NCBI RefSeq assembly: GCF_005877885.1 | Contig: NZ_VCHY01000003.1 | Coordinates: 124,001 to 188,000, forward strand | Reading direction: 5' to 3' | DNA: 64,000 nucleotides | From: Labilibacter sediminis | Lineage (GTDB): Bacteria; Bacteroidota; Bacteroidia; Bacteroidales; Marinilabiliaceae | Shown here: piece after piece, positions 33,275 to 40,930 of the stretch | How the letters are laid out: every line of letters begins with the position of its first letter | Position numbering within the stretch: the stretch's first letter is position 1 | The notes under the pieces: generated by a model | Databases searched by the model: none | What the model saw: the letters and a program-made list of their open reading frames with translations, nothing else | What the model was told of the DNA's origin: nothing | Position numbers and translations under genes: made by a program

Positions 33275-34117
33275 ATGAGAAAAGCAGCTCCTTTTATTAT
33301 ATTACTTATACTTATTGTTTCGCTTGTTGGCATTGATTATGCAGAAAAAAAGAAATGGACCATTGATTGGGCACTCCTCAATAAAAAAGTCACTGATCCG
33401 CTAAAAAGCGAGGAAGCTGTTCGAGAAAAAAACAAGCCGTACATACATAAAGAGTATTTTAATAATGATCCACAAAGAGGCGTGTACAAACAATACTCCT
33501 TAATGGTGAATGACGAAGGAAAAACCATTAAGCATGGAGAAACCATACGATACACAGCCAACGGTAAGGTAGCTTCACGGATGTATTTCGTTCATAATAA
33601 AAGAGAGGGTAAATGCCTAACCTACCATTCAAATGGCAAAATTTGGAAGGAACAAATGTACATCAATGGTGAACTAAGCGGACTATGTAAACGCTACGAT
33701 AAATACGGTAAATTAAGTGCCGAATATGAATACAAACAAGGCATGCCTGGTACCGGATTAAAAGAGTATACCAACCTGCAAAAGTTAAGAAAGAATCCTA
33801 CACTAAAAACAGAACGAACGGACTTAATCAGATCTCTTGGAAAATACAAACTAAAATTTTCACTTGAAGGTAAAAATGCAAGGCGCTACAAAGAGGTAAA
33901 ATACTATATGGGCGAATTGATTGAAAACAAATATTTCAACCATAACATGAGCCATATAAAAGAATTAGATAACAAAACAGCTGAATTAGAATTAAAAGTT
34001 CCTAAAGGATATAGTATAAATGAAACCTTTAATGTTGTTGCTGTGGCTAAAAACCAGGATGGCTTAACGCTGATCATCCAGAAAAAAGTATCTGTAGGTG
34101 TAAGAAGAGGTGAGTAA
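33275..34117 (+). CDS. MORN-variant (YwqK-type) repeat protein, membrane anchored
   Basis: A 280-residue protein with an N-terminal hydrophobic segment APFIILLILIVSLVGIDYA that serves as signal anchor. Residues about 85-155 hold consecutive MORN_2/YwqK-type repeats with the pattern NGKxxxRxYFxxxxxEGKCLTYHxNGKIWKE (key residues Gly, Tyr, Asn-Gly). The remaining C-terminal part has no recognised domain. YwqK-like proteins are annotated as antitoxins in some bacteria, but in Bacteroidota such repeats are widespread in envelope proteins and no toxin gene is adjacent. Localisation is probably periplasmic, anchored to the inner membrane. Function unknown. Confidence 0.75.
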   Translation: MRKAAPFIILLILIVSLVGIDYAEKKKWTIDWALLNKKVTDPLKSEEAVREKNKPYIHKEYFNNDPQRGVYKQYSLMVNDEGKTIKHGETIRYTANGKVASRMYFVHNKREGKCLTYHSNGKIWKEQMYINGELSGLCKRYDKYGKLSAEYEYKQGMPGTGLKEYTNLQKLRKNPTLKTERTDLIRSLGKYKLKFSLEGKNARRYKEVKYYMGELIENKYFNHNMSHIKELDNKTAELELKVPKGYSINETFNVVAVAKNQDGLTLIIQKKVSVGVRRGE

Positions 34118-34253
34118 AGAATATTAAAAAACTCTATCGCCCATTGATCATTCTGGTTTATATCATCGGTTCACTAGCCATGTTAGTTACTTTAATTCTC
34201 ATTAAAATAAAAACTATACAGATATCATTTGAATTATTGTTCCGGATTGGGAT

Positions 34254-34844
34254 TTAAAATGAGAAATAGTTAAATGAGTTTTGAGGAGTATATCTTCCAA
34301 TACTAAAACCGGCTTCCACTTTAAAAGAATCAGAGAACTTATATCCCACAAAGGTTTCTCCTGTAATGTTATTATAAGCGTTTCTGGTTGCAAAAGGTAT
34401 AGATGATTCTACATTATTATAGCTCACAAAACCAGATCCTCCCATATATAATTTATCGTTTACCAGATAAGTTCCTCTTACATGAGCACCTACGGTCATT
34501 ACAGTCTGATCAACCTGACGGGGTACTCCACCCATAGTGGCTACAGGCACATCATACATCTGTGTTCTTCCCAACAGAATCCCTCCGTCTACAATCCATT
34601 TTTTATTAGGTTGAAAAACGATATTGGGCGTCACATAAGTATTAAAACCGTAAAAACCATCAAAATTAGTAAAAGCACTTGTTCCCACTTCATAATGAAC
34701 CTGCGGTTTCAACATATATTGATTTTCTAACGAATCCAACTTCATTAACAATGAGGGGGAATCATTTAAAAGGTTAGTTCTTTCAGTTGTTTGAGCAAAT
34801 ACAAACAAGGGTAAACTAAAAATAAGAAACATCAACATCCGCAT
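34254..34844 (-). CDS. Putative small outer-membrane beta-barrel protein
   Basis: A 196-residue protein with signal peptide MRMLMFLIFSLPLFVFAQ. The mature part alternates short amphipathic strands with turns (VHYEVGTSAFTNF, YVTPNIVFQPNKKWIVDGGILLGR, VGAHVRGTYLVNDKLYMGGSGFVSY, ending SFNYFSF with a terminal Phe), which is the pattern of an eight-strand or similar barrel. No named family was recognised. It is a single-gene unit, convergent with the MORN-repeat gene. Confidence 0.6.
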   Translation of the reverse strand: MRMLMFLIFSLPLFVFAQTTERTNLLNDSPSLLMKLDSLENQYMLKPQVHYEVGTSAFTNFDGFYGFNTYVTPNIVFQPNKKWIVDGGILLGRTQMYDVPVATMGGVPRQVDQTVMTVGAHVRGTYLVNDKLYMGGSGFVSYNNVESSIPFATRNAYNNITGETFVGYKFSDSFKVEAGFSIGRYTPQNSFNYFSF

Positions 34845-34960
34845 AGTACATCTTTTACTTAAAAATTACATCCGTAATCCTATCAATAACTATTCCAAAG
34901 CGTTATTTTGCTCATGTATTCATAATCAAGAATGGAAATCATACTTAACTTATGGCCATA

Positions 34961-34985
34961 AAAAAAGGTACCTTTGGGTACCCTT
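34961..34985 (-). terminator. Terminator of the DUF4924 gene
   Basis: On the minus strand AAGGGTACC, loop CAAA, GGTACCTT is followed by T6. It lies 30 bases after the DUF4924 stop. Confidence 0.85.
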
Positions 34986-35014
34986 CTTAATATTTTTTTT
35001 AGCCATTAATAAGT

Positions 35015-35581
35015 TTAATTTAAAGATGCATCACCAGCGTCTCCGGTTTTTTCCTGTTCCTGCTCTTCATGAAACTTACCACTTAAAAAAGCAAGAAAAC
35101 TACCAAATGCTTTAATGGCTTCTTGCGTTCCTTTGGATACTTCTTTCCCTTGTAATTTTAATAGAAACTGGCTATAGATACCAGTTAAGCATAGTTGTAT
35201 CTCATTATCTAAGGATTTCCCTGTCTTTTCATCAAATTCGTTGATAAAAGGAAGCGTTGCATTATAAATATGTCGAAATGCTATTTCCTTGCTGTCAGCT
35301 AAAAGTTGTCGGTGCAACCTGTCCAGATCATTTACCAAATTGGTGATTACCTGTAAATGTCCTTTTTCTTGGATTTGCTCAACTTTCATCATCTCAATCA
35401 GGTTATCGTACCATTCAATGGTTTCATTTAAAATATCCCCTGAAAGATTGTACTGAGGAATCACATTGGCTTTTATGGCTTCTATGTCGAACTGATAAGC
35501 ACGAATTAAATCTTCCACCTGCCACATGTATAAAATATACTCTACAATATTACTCTGGCGTTTTTCTTTAGCTATAATCAT
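35015..35581 (-). CDS. DUF4924 family protein
   Basis: A 188-residue, all-helical cytoplasmic protein beginning MIIAKEKRQSNIVEYILYMWQVEDLIRAY, the characteristic start of the Bacteroidota-specific DUF4924 family. A conserved NLSGDILNETIEWYDNLIEMM helix follows. There is no signal peptide, membrane segment or known catalytic motif. Its role is unknown. A clear minus-strand terminator follows, and the next gene upstream is 120 bases away, so it is probably transcribed alone. The C-terminal ten residues are Glu- and Gly-rich and likely disordered. Confidence 0.85.
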   Translation of the reverse strand: MIIAKEKRQSNIVEYILYMWQVEDLIRAYQFDIEAIKANVIPQYNLSGDILNETIEWYDNLIEMMKVEQIQEKGHLQVITNLVNDLDRLHRQLLADSKEIAFRHIYNATLPFINEFDEKTGKSLDNEIQLCLTGIYSQFLLKLQGKEVSKGTQEAIKAFGSFLAFLSGKFHEEQEQEKTGDAGDASLN

Positions 35582-35701
35582 TTTTTCAGTTTTCAGTGAT
35601 CAGTTATCAGTTAGGTGTTGTTGGAAAGCATTTAAATTAATTTAAACAGACAATCATAACAAAACACCTCTTACTTAATGCTTTAAATTAATGTTCGCCA
35701 C

Positions 35702-36091
35702 TTAAAAATCCCAGTCATCCACTTCCATATTATCCAGGTCGCGACGCTCTTTTTTGGTAGGCCTTCCCAATCCCTTTCTACGTCCCATAGAATTGGCCAT
35801 CCTGGTCAGTTCGAGTAATTCAATTTGATCTTCGGTGGTCACCTCTTCCATAAAATCAGGAACCAGTTTAGCCCCCATCCGCTTGCCACTTATGGCCAAC
35901 ACCTTATACGAGCGGGTAATGGGCGGAAACTTCACATCGATAGTAATACCCACTTTTACCAGACGAGAGTTTTTTACAGGTAAACCATCAATCAATACCC
36001 TGCCCTTTTTAATGGCTTCGGCAGCCATACTTCGTGTTTTAAAAATACGGATAGCCCAAAGGTATTTATCCACTCTAACGCTATCATCCAT
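35702..36091 (-). CDS. S4-domain RNA-binding protein (Hsp15-like)
   Basis: The 129-residue protein opens with an S4 RNA-binding domain (VRVDKYLWAIRIFKTRSMAAEAIKKGRVLIDG, key residues R-V-D-K-Y-L and K-G-R-V), followed by a basic tail with GRRKGLGRPTKKERRDLD. This is the arrangement of Hsp15 (HslR), which binds the 50S subunit carrying a stalled nascent chain and helps recycle it. It begins one base after the pth stop, so it is translationally coupled to peptidyl-tRNA hydrolase, a functional fit because both act on stalled peptidyl-tRNA. Confidence 0.9.
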   Translation of the reverse strand: MDDSVRVDKYLWAIRIFKTRSMAAEAIKKGRVLIDGLPVKNSRLVKVGITIDVKFPPITRSYKVLAISGKRMGAKLVPDFMEEVTTEDQIELLELTRMANSMGRRKGLGRPTKKERRDLDNMEVDDWDF

Positions 36092-36092
36092 G

Positions 36093-36710
36093 TTAGTTCT
36101 TTTTGTTGAGCAGGCTCATGGTTCGTGCGGCCCCTATGGTTACAAAACCTTTGATCATTTCAATGGCTAAATCTATTCCTTCGTGCAAACCTGCCATCTC
36201 ATCACTGCTCCATTTACCAAGTACATATTCAACTTGTCTGCCTCGCGAGTAGTTGTCGCCAATACCGTAACGAATGCGAGCGTAGTTGTTGTGTCCAAAA
36301 ATTTCCTGAATATGTTTTAAACCGTTATGACCGGCATCACTTCCTTTTTGTCGCATGCGTAATGAGCCAAAAGGTAAGGCTAAATCATCAACAATCACCA
36401 ATAAATTTTCAGGTTTTATATTTTCCTGCTGCATCCAATACCTAATGGATTTTCCGCTTAAATTCATATAAGTACTGGGTTTTAACAACACCAGTGATTT
36501 TCCTTTAAACTTGTAAGTTGTTACAGCTCCGTATCTTAAATTCTCAAACTGAAGTTTTTCCTGCTTAGCCAGTTCGTCCAACACATTAAATCCTATATTG
36601 TGTCTGGTATCTTCATACTCGCTCCCAATGTTTCCTAAACCAACTATCAAATATTTCATTGGATCTTCAATTTTGGGCTTAGCCCATTTAAATAAGTTCT
36701 TGAAAAACAT
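36093..36710 (-). CDS. pth: Peptidyl-tRNA hydrolase
   Basis: This enzyme frees peptidyl-tRNA released prematurely from ribosomes. Motifs present are LIVGLGNIGSEYEDTRHNIGF with the catalytic His, STYMNLSGKSI with the substrate Asn, VIVDDLALPFG, and GSDAGHNGLKHI. The frame from 36710 adds 17 residues (MFFKNLFKWAKPKIEDP) before MKYLIVGL; a similar short basic/aromatic extension occurs in other Bacteroidota Pth proteins as I recall, so I keep it, but the ATG at 36659 is a good alternative. The gene lies downstream of rplY but is separated from it by a terminator. Confidence 0.95.
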   Translation of the reverse strand: MFFKNLFKWAKPKIEDPMKYLIVGLGNIGSEYEDTRHNIGFNVLDELAKQEKLQFENLRYGAVTTYKFKGKSLVLLKPSTYMNLSGKSIRYWMQQENIKPENLLVIVDDLALPFGSLRMRQKGSDAGHNGLKHIQEIFGHNNYARIRYGIGDNYSRGRQVEYVLGKWSSDEMAGLHEGIDLAIEMIKGFVTIGAARTMSLLNKKN

Positions 36711-36789
36711 ATGACAATATTACAACTAATATTCCCAATATTTAGCCGATCCATACCAAAGATACTCCTGATATAAAAAGACTTTAATA

Positions 36790-36823
36790 CAAAAAGCCTC
36801 CATATTTTAAAAACATGGAGGCT
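36790..36823 (-). terminator. Terminator of rplY
   Basis: Read on the minus strand, AGCCTCCAT (36823-36815) pairs with ATGGAGGCT (36803-36795) and T5 follows. It lies 23 bases after the rplY stop, before pth. Confidence 0.85.
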
Positions 36824-36845
36824 AAATATGTAATAGTATAATTTA

Positions 36846-37430
36846 CTATTCTTCAGTTGCTTCTCCTGACTGTTGTGCAGCACGAGCAGCTCTTGTAAGC
36901 TTAACAGCAGCAACTACAGAGTTCTTAGCATTTAATAATTCAAGATTATCAAATGATAACTCTCCAACTTGTACTGAATCACCAAGTTTAAGATGATCGA
37001 TGCTTACCTCAAGTGTATCAGGCAAGTTAGCTGGTAAAGCTTTAGCACGTAATTTACGTTGCTCAAGCGTTAATTTACCCCCTGCTTTAACACCTTCTGC
37101 AAATCCATTAAGAACAACAGGTATTTCAATAACAACAGGCTTGTCTTCGAAGATTTGTAAGAAATCAACGTGTAAAACTTTGTCGCTTACCGGGTGAAAT
37201 TGAATATCTTGCATGATAGCTTCAAATTTCTCTCCGTCAACATCTAAACTTACAATATAAACGTTTGGAGTATAAACTAAGCCTTTTAGTTGCTTTTCTT
37301 CAATTACGAAGTGTATTACTTCTTTACCACCATAAAGTACTCCAGGTACTTTATCTTCTTTGCGAAGCTCTTTGGTAGCTTTTTTACCAATAACTTCTCT
37401 TTTTGATCCTTTTAATTCAATCTTTTGCAT
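36846..37430 (-). CDS. rplY: 50S ribosomal protein bL25 (long, Ctc/TL5 type)
   Basis: A 194-residue bL25 with the N-terminal 5S-rRNA-binding domain (about 1-90: LKGSKREVIGKKATKELRK, VPGVLYGGKEVIHF, QDIQFHPVSDKVLHVDFLQ) and the additional C-terminal beta domain (about 95-180: IPVVLNGFAEGVKAGGKL, LEVSIDHLKLGDS). This is the long form, about twice the size of E. coli L25. It binds 5S rRNA. Upstream of it is a TACCTTTG promoter-like box; downstream a terminator separates it from pth. Confidence 0.96.
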   Translation of the reverse strand: MQKIELKGSKREVIGKKATKELRKEDKVPGVLYGGKEVIHFVIEEKQLKGLVYTPNVYIVSLDVDGEKFEAIMQDIQFHPVSDKVLHVDFLQIFEDKPVVIEIPVVLNGFAEGVKAGGKLTLEQRKLRAKALPANLPDTLEVSIDHLKLGDSVQVGELSFDNLELLNAKNSVVAAVKLTRAARAAQQSGEATEE

Positions 37431-37516
37431 TGTAATTATTTTATGTGCTACTCAAAATAAACCATTGATAATGAATTGATTTACTTCCCATCACACGTTT
37501 TTGCCTAAGGCGGGTG

Positions 37517-37524
37517 CAAAGGTA
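37517..37524 (-). promoter_or_regulatory. Putative -7 promoter element of rplY
   Basis: TACCTTTG on the minus strand fits TAnnTTTG exactly and lies 86 bases before the rplY start codon, within the 100-base gap after prs. No good -33 partner at normal spacing was seen. Confidence 0.45.
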
Positions 37525-37530
37525 ATCAAA

Positions 37531-38469
37531 TTAAATTAAAAATTGATTACTAATTGACTTATAATAGTATACTTTTTCAATTGTATCTGCCAATAACTCA
37601 GCAATTGACAATACTTTTATCTTATCAGATTCCTGACGCAACGGTATAGAATCAGTTACAAAAAGCTCTTCTAAAGTAGAATTTGCAATGTTATCGTATG
37701 CTGCACCAGACAATACCGGGTGAGTAGCAATAGCTCTTACGCTTAATGCTCCTGCTTCAGTCATCATATCTGCAGCCTTTGTTAAAGTACCTGCAGTATC
37801 GATCATGTCATCTACAATGATTACATTTTTATCTTTTACATCACCAATAATGGTCATTTCGCTAACCACATTAGCTTTAGCACGCGATTTATGACAGATA
37901 ACCATTGGAGCTCCCAAAAATTTGGCGTATGTATTGGCTCTTTTACTACCACCAACATCCGGCGAAGCAATTACCAGATTATCAAGATTCAGGCTTTTAA
38001 TATGCGGCAAGAATATCGATGAAGCATACAAGTGATCAACAGGCAGGTTAAAGAACCCCTGAATTTGATCGGCATGTAAATCCATTGTAATTAATCGGTC
38101 AATACCTGCAGCAGTAAGCATATCGGCAGCTAATTTAGCACCAATTGAAACGCGAGGCTGATCCTTTCTATCCTGACGTGCTAATCCAAAGTAAGGAATA
38201 ACAGCAACCACCTTATAAGCCGAAGCTCTTTTAGCAGCATCAATCATCATTAACAACTCCATTAAGTTATCTGCAGGTGGAAATGTTGATTGAACAAGGA
38301 AAACGTGTGATCCACGAATTGTTTCTTGAAAAGCTACAGCAAATTCGCCGTCGCTAAAGTTTAGTTTTTTTATGTTCCCAAGATCCCTTCCGGAATAGTG
38401 ACTAATCTTTTCGGTTAGGTAACGGGACGAAGTCCCCGAAAAAATTTTAATGGGCGCTTTTGGTGGCAT
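37531..38469 (-). CDS. prs: Ribose-phosphate pyrophosphokinase (PRPP synthetase)
   Basis: The 312-residue enzyme makes phosphoribosyl pyrophosphate from ribose-5-phosphate and ATP for nucleotide, histidine and NAD synthesis. Visible motifs are FSDGEFAVAFQETIRGSHVFLVQS-type ribose-5-P/ATP region (FSDGE; RGSHVFLVQS), the catalytic flexible-loop region PYFGLARQDRKDQPR, DLHADQIQGFF, and the PRPP loop NVIIVDDMIDTAGTL. Length is normal. It lies 158 bases downstream of ysxC, with a separate promoter-like box, and precedes rplY. Confidence 0.96.
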   Translation of the reverse strand: MPPKAPIKIFSGTSSRYLTEKISHYSGRDLGNIKKLNFSDGEFAVAFQETIRGSHVFLVQSTFPPADNLMELLMMIDAAKRASAYKVVAVIPYFGLARQDRKDQPRVSIGAKLAADMLTAAGIDRLITMDLHADQIQGFFNLPVDHLYASSIFLPHIKSLNLDNLVIASPDVGGSKRANTYAKFLGAPMVICHKSRAKANVVSEMTIIGDVKDKNVIIVDDMIDTAGTLTKAADMMTEAGALSVRAIATHPVLSGAAYDNIANSTLEELFVTDSIPLRQESDKIKVLSIAELLADTIEKVYYYKSISNQFLI

Positions 38470-38510
38470 CGTAAATAGTTGTTTTTCTGTTAATTAATTG
38501 TAAGACGCTG

Positions 38511-38518
38511 CAAAGATA
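38511..38518 (-). promoter_or_regulatory. Putative -7 promoter element of prs
   Basis: TATCTTTG on the minus strand, an exact TAnnTTTG match, 41 bases before the prs start codon. No -33 match at the usual spacing. Confidence 0.5.
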
Positions 38519-38627
38519 TAAAAAACATGACTTTTTATAGTTTTTGCAACTTAATTTAAAATGTTTCCTTATTATTAAATGAATATTAACATTTAAAAAG
38601 ATATATAACCTCTTCTCACATAGTTAT

Positions 38628-39224
38628 CTACCAACTTTGGGTGACTTGATCGATAAATTGAAGAATTTCTTCTTTACCATTATTCTTCACTGCAGATGAA
38701 ACGAAGTAAGTAGGTAACTCTTCCCATTCCTCTAACAGTGCTTTTTTGTACGCTTCGGTATTTTGCTCTACTTCTGTTGGCTTTAATTTATCCGCCTTGG
38801 TAAATACAATAACAAAAGGTATTCCCCAGGCACCCATCTGCGCCATAAATTCTAAATCGACTTTTTGCGGCTTGTGCCTGAGGTCGACCAAAATAAACAA
38901 GCACATTAAATTTGCTCGGTGCCTTAAATAATTATCGATTAACAGTTTAAATTCTTTGCGTTGGGTTTTGGAAACTTTCGCGTAACCATAGCCAGGCAAG
39001 TCAACCAGGTACCAACTGTTATCAATGGTAAAGTGATTAATTAATTGCGTTTTCCCCGGGGTTGATGATGTTTTGGCCAGTGAATTTCTATCGCAAATCA
39101 TATTTATTAATGACGATTTACCCACATTGGACCGCCCTATAAAAGCATACTCAGGCCTGTCTGGCTTTGGACACTGACTAGGTTTGGAACTGGATGTTAG
39201 AAACTCAGCTTTTTTGATTTCCAT
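38628..39224 (-). CDS. ysxC: Ribosome biogenesis GTP-binding protein YsxC/EngB
   Basis: A 198-residue GTPase needed for late 50S assembly. G1 is GRSNVGKSSL, G2/switch has KTSSTPGKTQLINHF, G3 is LVDLPGYGYAKV, and G4 is VFTKADKL. The start chosen is ATG 39224 (MEIKKAEFLTSS), the normal family N-terminus. A TACCTTTG promoter-like box lies only ten bases upstream of this ATG, which would put an alternative start at 39251 outside the transcript and suggests a nearly leaderless mRNA. Confidence 0.95.
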   Translation of the reverse strand: MEIKKAEFLTSSSKPSQCPKPDRPEYAFIGRSNVGKSSLINMICDRNSLAKTSSTPGKTQLINHFTIDNSWYLVDLPGYGYAKVSKTQRKEFKLLIDNYLRHRANLMCLFILVDLRHKPQKVDLEFMAQMGAWGIPFVIVFTKADKLKPTEVEQNTEAYKKALLEEWEELPTYFVSSAVKNNGKEEILQFIDQVTQSW

Positions 39225-39234
39225 TTTTTTTTTG

Positions 39235-39242
39235 CAAAGGTA
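39235..39242 (-). promoter_or_regulatory. Putative -7 element of ysxC, next to the start codon
   Basis: TACCTTTG on the minus strand matches TAnnTTTG exactly, ten bases before ATG 39224. A TTG at 39268-39270 (minus) is about 25 bases upstream. Transcription would begin close to the start codon. Confidence 0.5.
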
Positions 39243-39420
39243 CATTAACACATCTTTTAATACCTAACAATCAAACAGATATTTTTTAAGATACAGCTGA
39301 TATAAAAGTTAGGGCATGTTTACTTTCTGTATCTGAACTATATTACTCTGTATTTTGATAAAATACTATCAACAAGGCATCATATTTTTTCATTAATTTG
39401 CCAAAAACTATTTAACTACG

Positions 39421-40407
39421 ATGAGCACTTTACTTTATCCACTAAAATTTACACCCATATTAAAAGAAAAAATATGGGGAGGAAATAAATTAAAATCAGT
39501 TCTAAATAAATCAAGTTCTAAAGATAAGCTAGGTGAGTCCTGGGAAATTTCTGGTATTGAAGGAGACGTATCTGTTGTTAAAAACGGATTTTTAGCCGGA
39601 AACACACTTGATGAGGTCATTGAGATATACATGAGTGAAATTGTTGGGGAGCCTGTATTTAATAAGTTTAACAAGGAATTCCCCCTTCTTTTTAAATTTA
39701 TCGATGCCAACCAGGATCTTTCTATTCAAGTGCATCCCAATGATGAATTATCCAAAGAACGACATAATGCCTATGGAAAAACTGAAATGTGGTATATTAT
39801 TGATACCGAACCTGAGAGTCAGTTAATTTCGGGCTTTACAAAAAAAACAAACAAAGAAGAATACCTTAAATCCTTAAAAGAGGGAACTTTAACATCGTTA
39901 CTAAAGGCGCATGACGTAAAGCCCGGCTATACATTTTTTATACCTGCAGGCGATGTTCATGCCATTGGAGCAGGCGTTTTGTTGGCCGAAATACAACAAA
40001 CATCGGATGTTACCTATCGAATTTACGATTACGACCGTAAAGATGCGGAAGGAAATACGCGCGAACTGCATACTGAACTTGCTGTTGATGCCATTGATTA
40101 TGAACGTACAAATGAAAAAGTATCATATACCGAAAAACTAGATTCACAAACCGTATTGGCTACCTGCCCTTATTTTACTACCAACTTGTTGCATTTTAAG
40201 GGACAGATAGAAAAAGATGTATATATATTAAATTCGTTTGTGGTATACATGTGCGTGGAAGGAAACGCGGTAATTAAATATGGAGATGAAGAAACTGAAA
40301 CCATTACCAAAGGAGAAACAGTTCTAATTCCTGCTGGTCTGGATGCCATTAATATTCATGCTAGTGAAGAGGTAAAACTGTTAGAAGTTTATATTAAAGA
40401 AGAATAG
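39421..40407 (+). CDS. manA: Class I mannose-6-phosphate isomerase
   Basis: The 328-residue zinc enzyme interconverts mannose-6-phosphate and fructose-6-phosphate. Family marks are the N-terminal LKFTPILKEKIWGG, the zinc-binding IQVHPND with the Gln/His pair, KTEMWYIID (Glu ligand), and PAGDVHAIGAGVLLAEIQQTSD (His ligand and active-site Gln). The C-terminal domain is a second cupin. The length fits the short Firmicutes/Bacteroidota type. It stands alone on the plus strand, followed by a repeat-rich gap with a clear terminator at 40648-40676. Confidence 0.94.
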   Translation: MSTLLYPLKFTPILKEKIWGGNKLKSVLNKSSSKDKLGESWEISGIEGDVSVVKNGFLAGNTLDEVIEIYMSEIVGEPVFNKFNKEFPLLFKFIDANQDLSIQVHPNDELSKERHNAYGKTEMWYIIDTEPESQLISGFTKKTNKEEYLKSLKEGTLTSLLKAHDVKPGYTFFIPAGDVHAIGAGVLLAEIQQTSDVTYRIYDYDRKDAEGNTRELHTELAVDAIDYERTNEKVSYTEKLDSQTVLATCPYFTTNLLHFKGQIEKDVYILNSFVVYMCVEGNAVIKYGDEETETITKGETVLIPAGLDAINIHASEEVKLLEVYIKEE

Positions 40408-40467
40408 TAAGTAAGCTTAGATTAAAAAATATCAGAACACAACTGTATATACGAATTTTTGCAGCGT

Positions 40468-40540
40468 AATCCATGAAATAAACGAGCTGTAAATTAATAC
40501 TAAAAAGTTGGAATTTATAAAGTTGTGGCTCTTTTTGTAT
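40468..40540 (+). repeat. Diverged copy of the OmpA-downstream repeat block
   Basis: AATCCATGAAATAAACGAGCTG and the T-rich GTGGCTCTTTTT end align with 32488-32554 (GATCCGTGAAATAAGCAAGCTG ... GTGGCTCTTTTT). Each copy lies within 170 bases downstream of a plus-strand gene and close to a 29-bp palindrome. The shared arrangement suggests duplication of one block. Confidence 0.6.
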
Positions 40541-40545
40541 TTCAC

Positions 40546-40574
40546 CTTTTCTAAAGATTAAAACTTTAGAAAAG
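40546..40574. repeat. 29-bp palindrome, copy 3
   Basis: CTTTTCTAAAG, seven spacer bases, CTTTAGAAAAG. The C-to-T change in the left arm is matched by G-to-A in the right arm relative to 32364-32392, so the pairing is kept. Confidence 0.8.
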
Positions 40575-40647
40575 ATAATGATCTCAAATTCGAGTTTTTG
40601 ATCAAAGCAAAATGTAAACTAGAGTTTAGCCCTTAAAGAAATTTATC

Positions 40648-40676
40648 ACGCCTGATTTATAATCGGGCGTTTTTTG
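40648..40676 (+). terminator. Hairpin terminator in the manA-lysC gap
   Basis: ACGCCTGATT (40648-40657) pairs with AATCGGGCGT (40661-40670; one G-T pair) with a TAT loop, followed by T6. It separates manA from lysC. Confidence 0.85.
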
Positions 40677-40846
40677 TTTATAATGTATATAAACAAAATT
40701 TTTATTAAAAGCGCTCGATAAATCATTCATTCCTAACGTAAATCCCACATTATTACTAAAGAACGACTCGATTTGTTAAATATTTAACAAATTGTGATTT
40801 TGTTGTTGGAAACGTCATCTTCTATCGGTTTGTAAAAAGATTCTAC

Positions 40847-40854
40847 TAATTTTG
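40847..40854 (+). promoter_or_regulatory. Putative -7 promoter element of lysC-lysA
   Basis: TAATTTTG matches TAnnTTTG, 77 bases before the lysC ATG. A TTTG at 40829-40832 is only 14 bases upstream, short for a -33 element. I looked for a lysine riboswitch in this leader and the space is too short to hold one. Confidence 0.45.
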
Positions 40855-40930
40855 CATCCTGTAAATTAGACGCATGGGTAACAGTCATTAAAAAATGGCT
40901 ATTCATTCAAAGTCTCTTATCTGTAATAAA

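Noticed and set aside
33275-34257. Toxin-antitoxin module around the YwqK-type protein
   Set aside because: No toxin gene adjacent; MORN-variant proteins of this type in Bacteroidota are commonly envelope proteins.
40408-40930. Lysine riboswitch ahead of lysC
   Set aside because: Space between the terminator and ATG does not show the conserved lysine-aptamer elements and the probable promoter leaves a leader of only about 70 bases.
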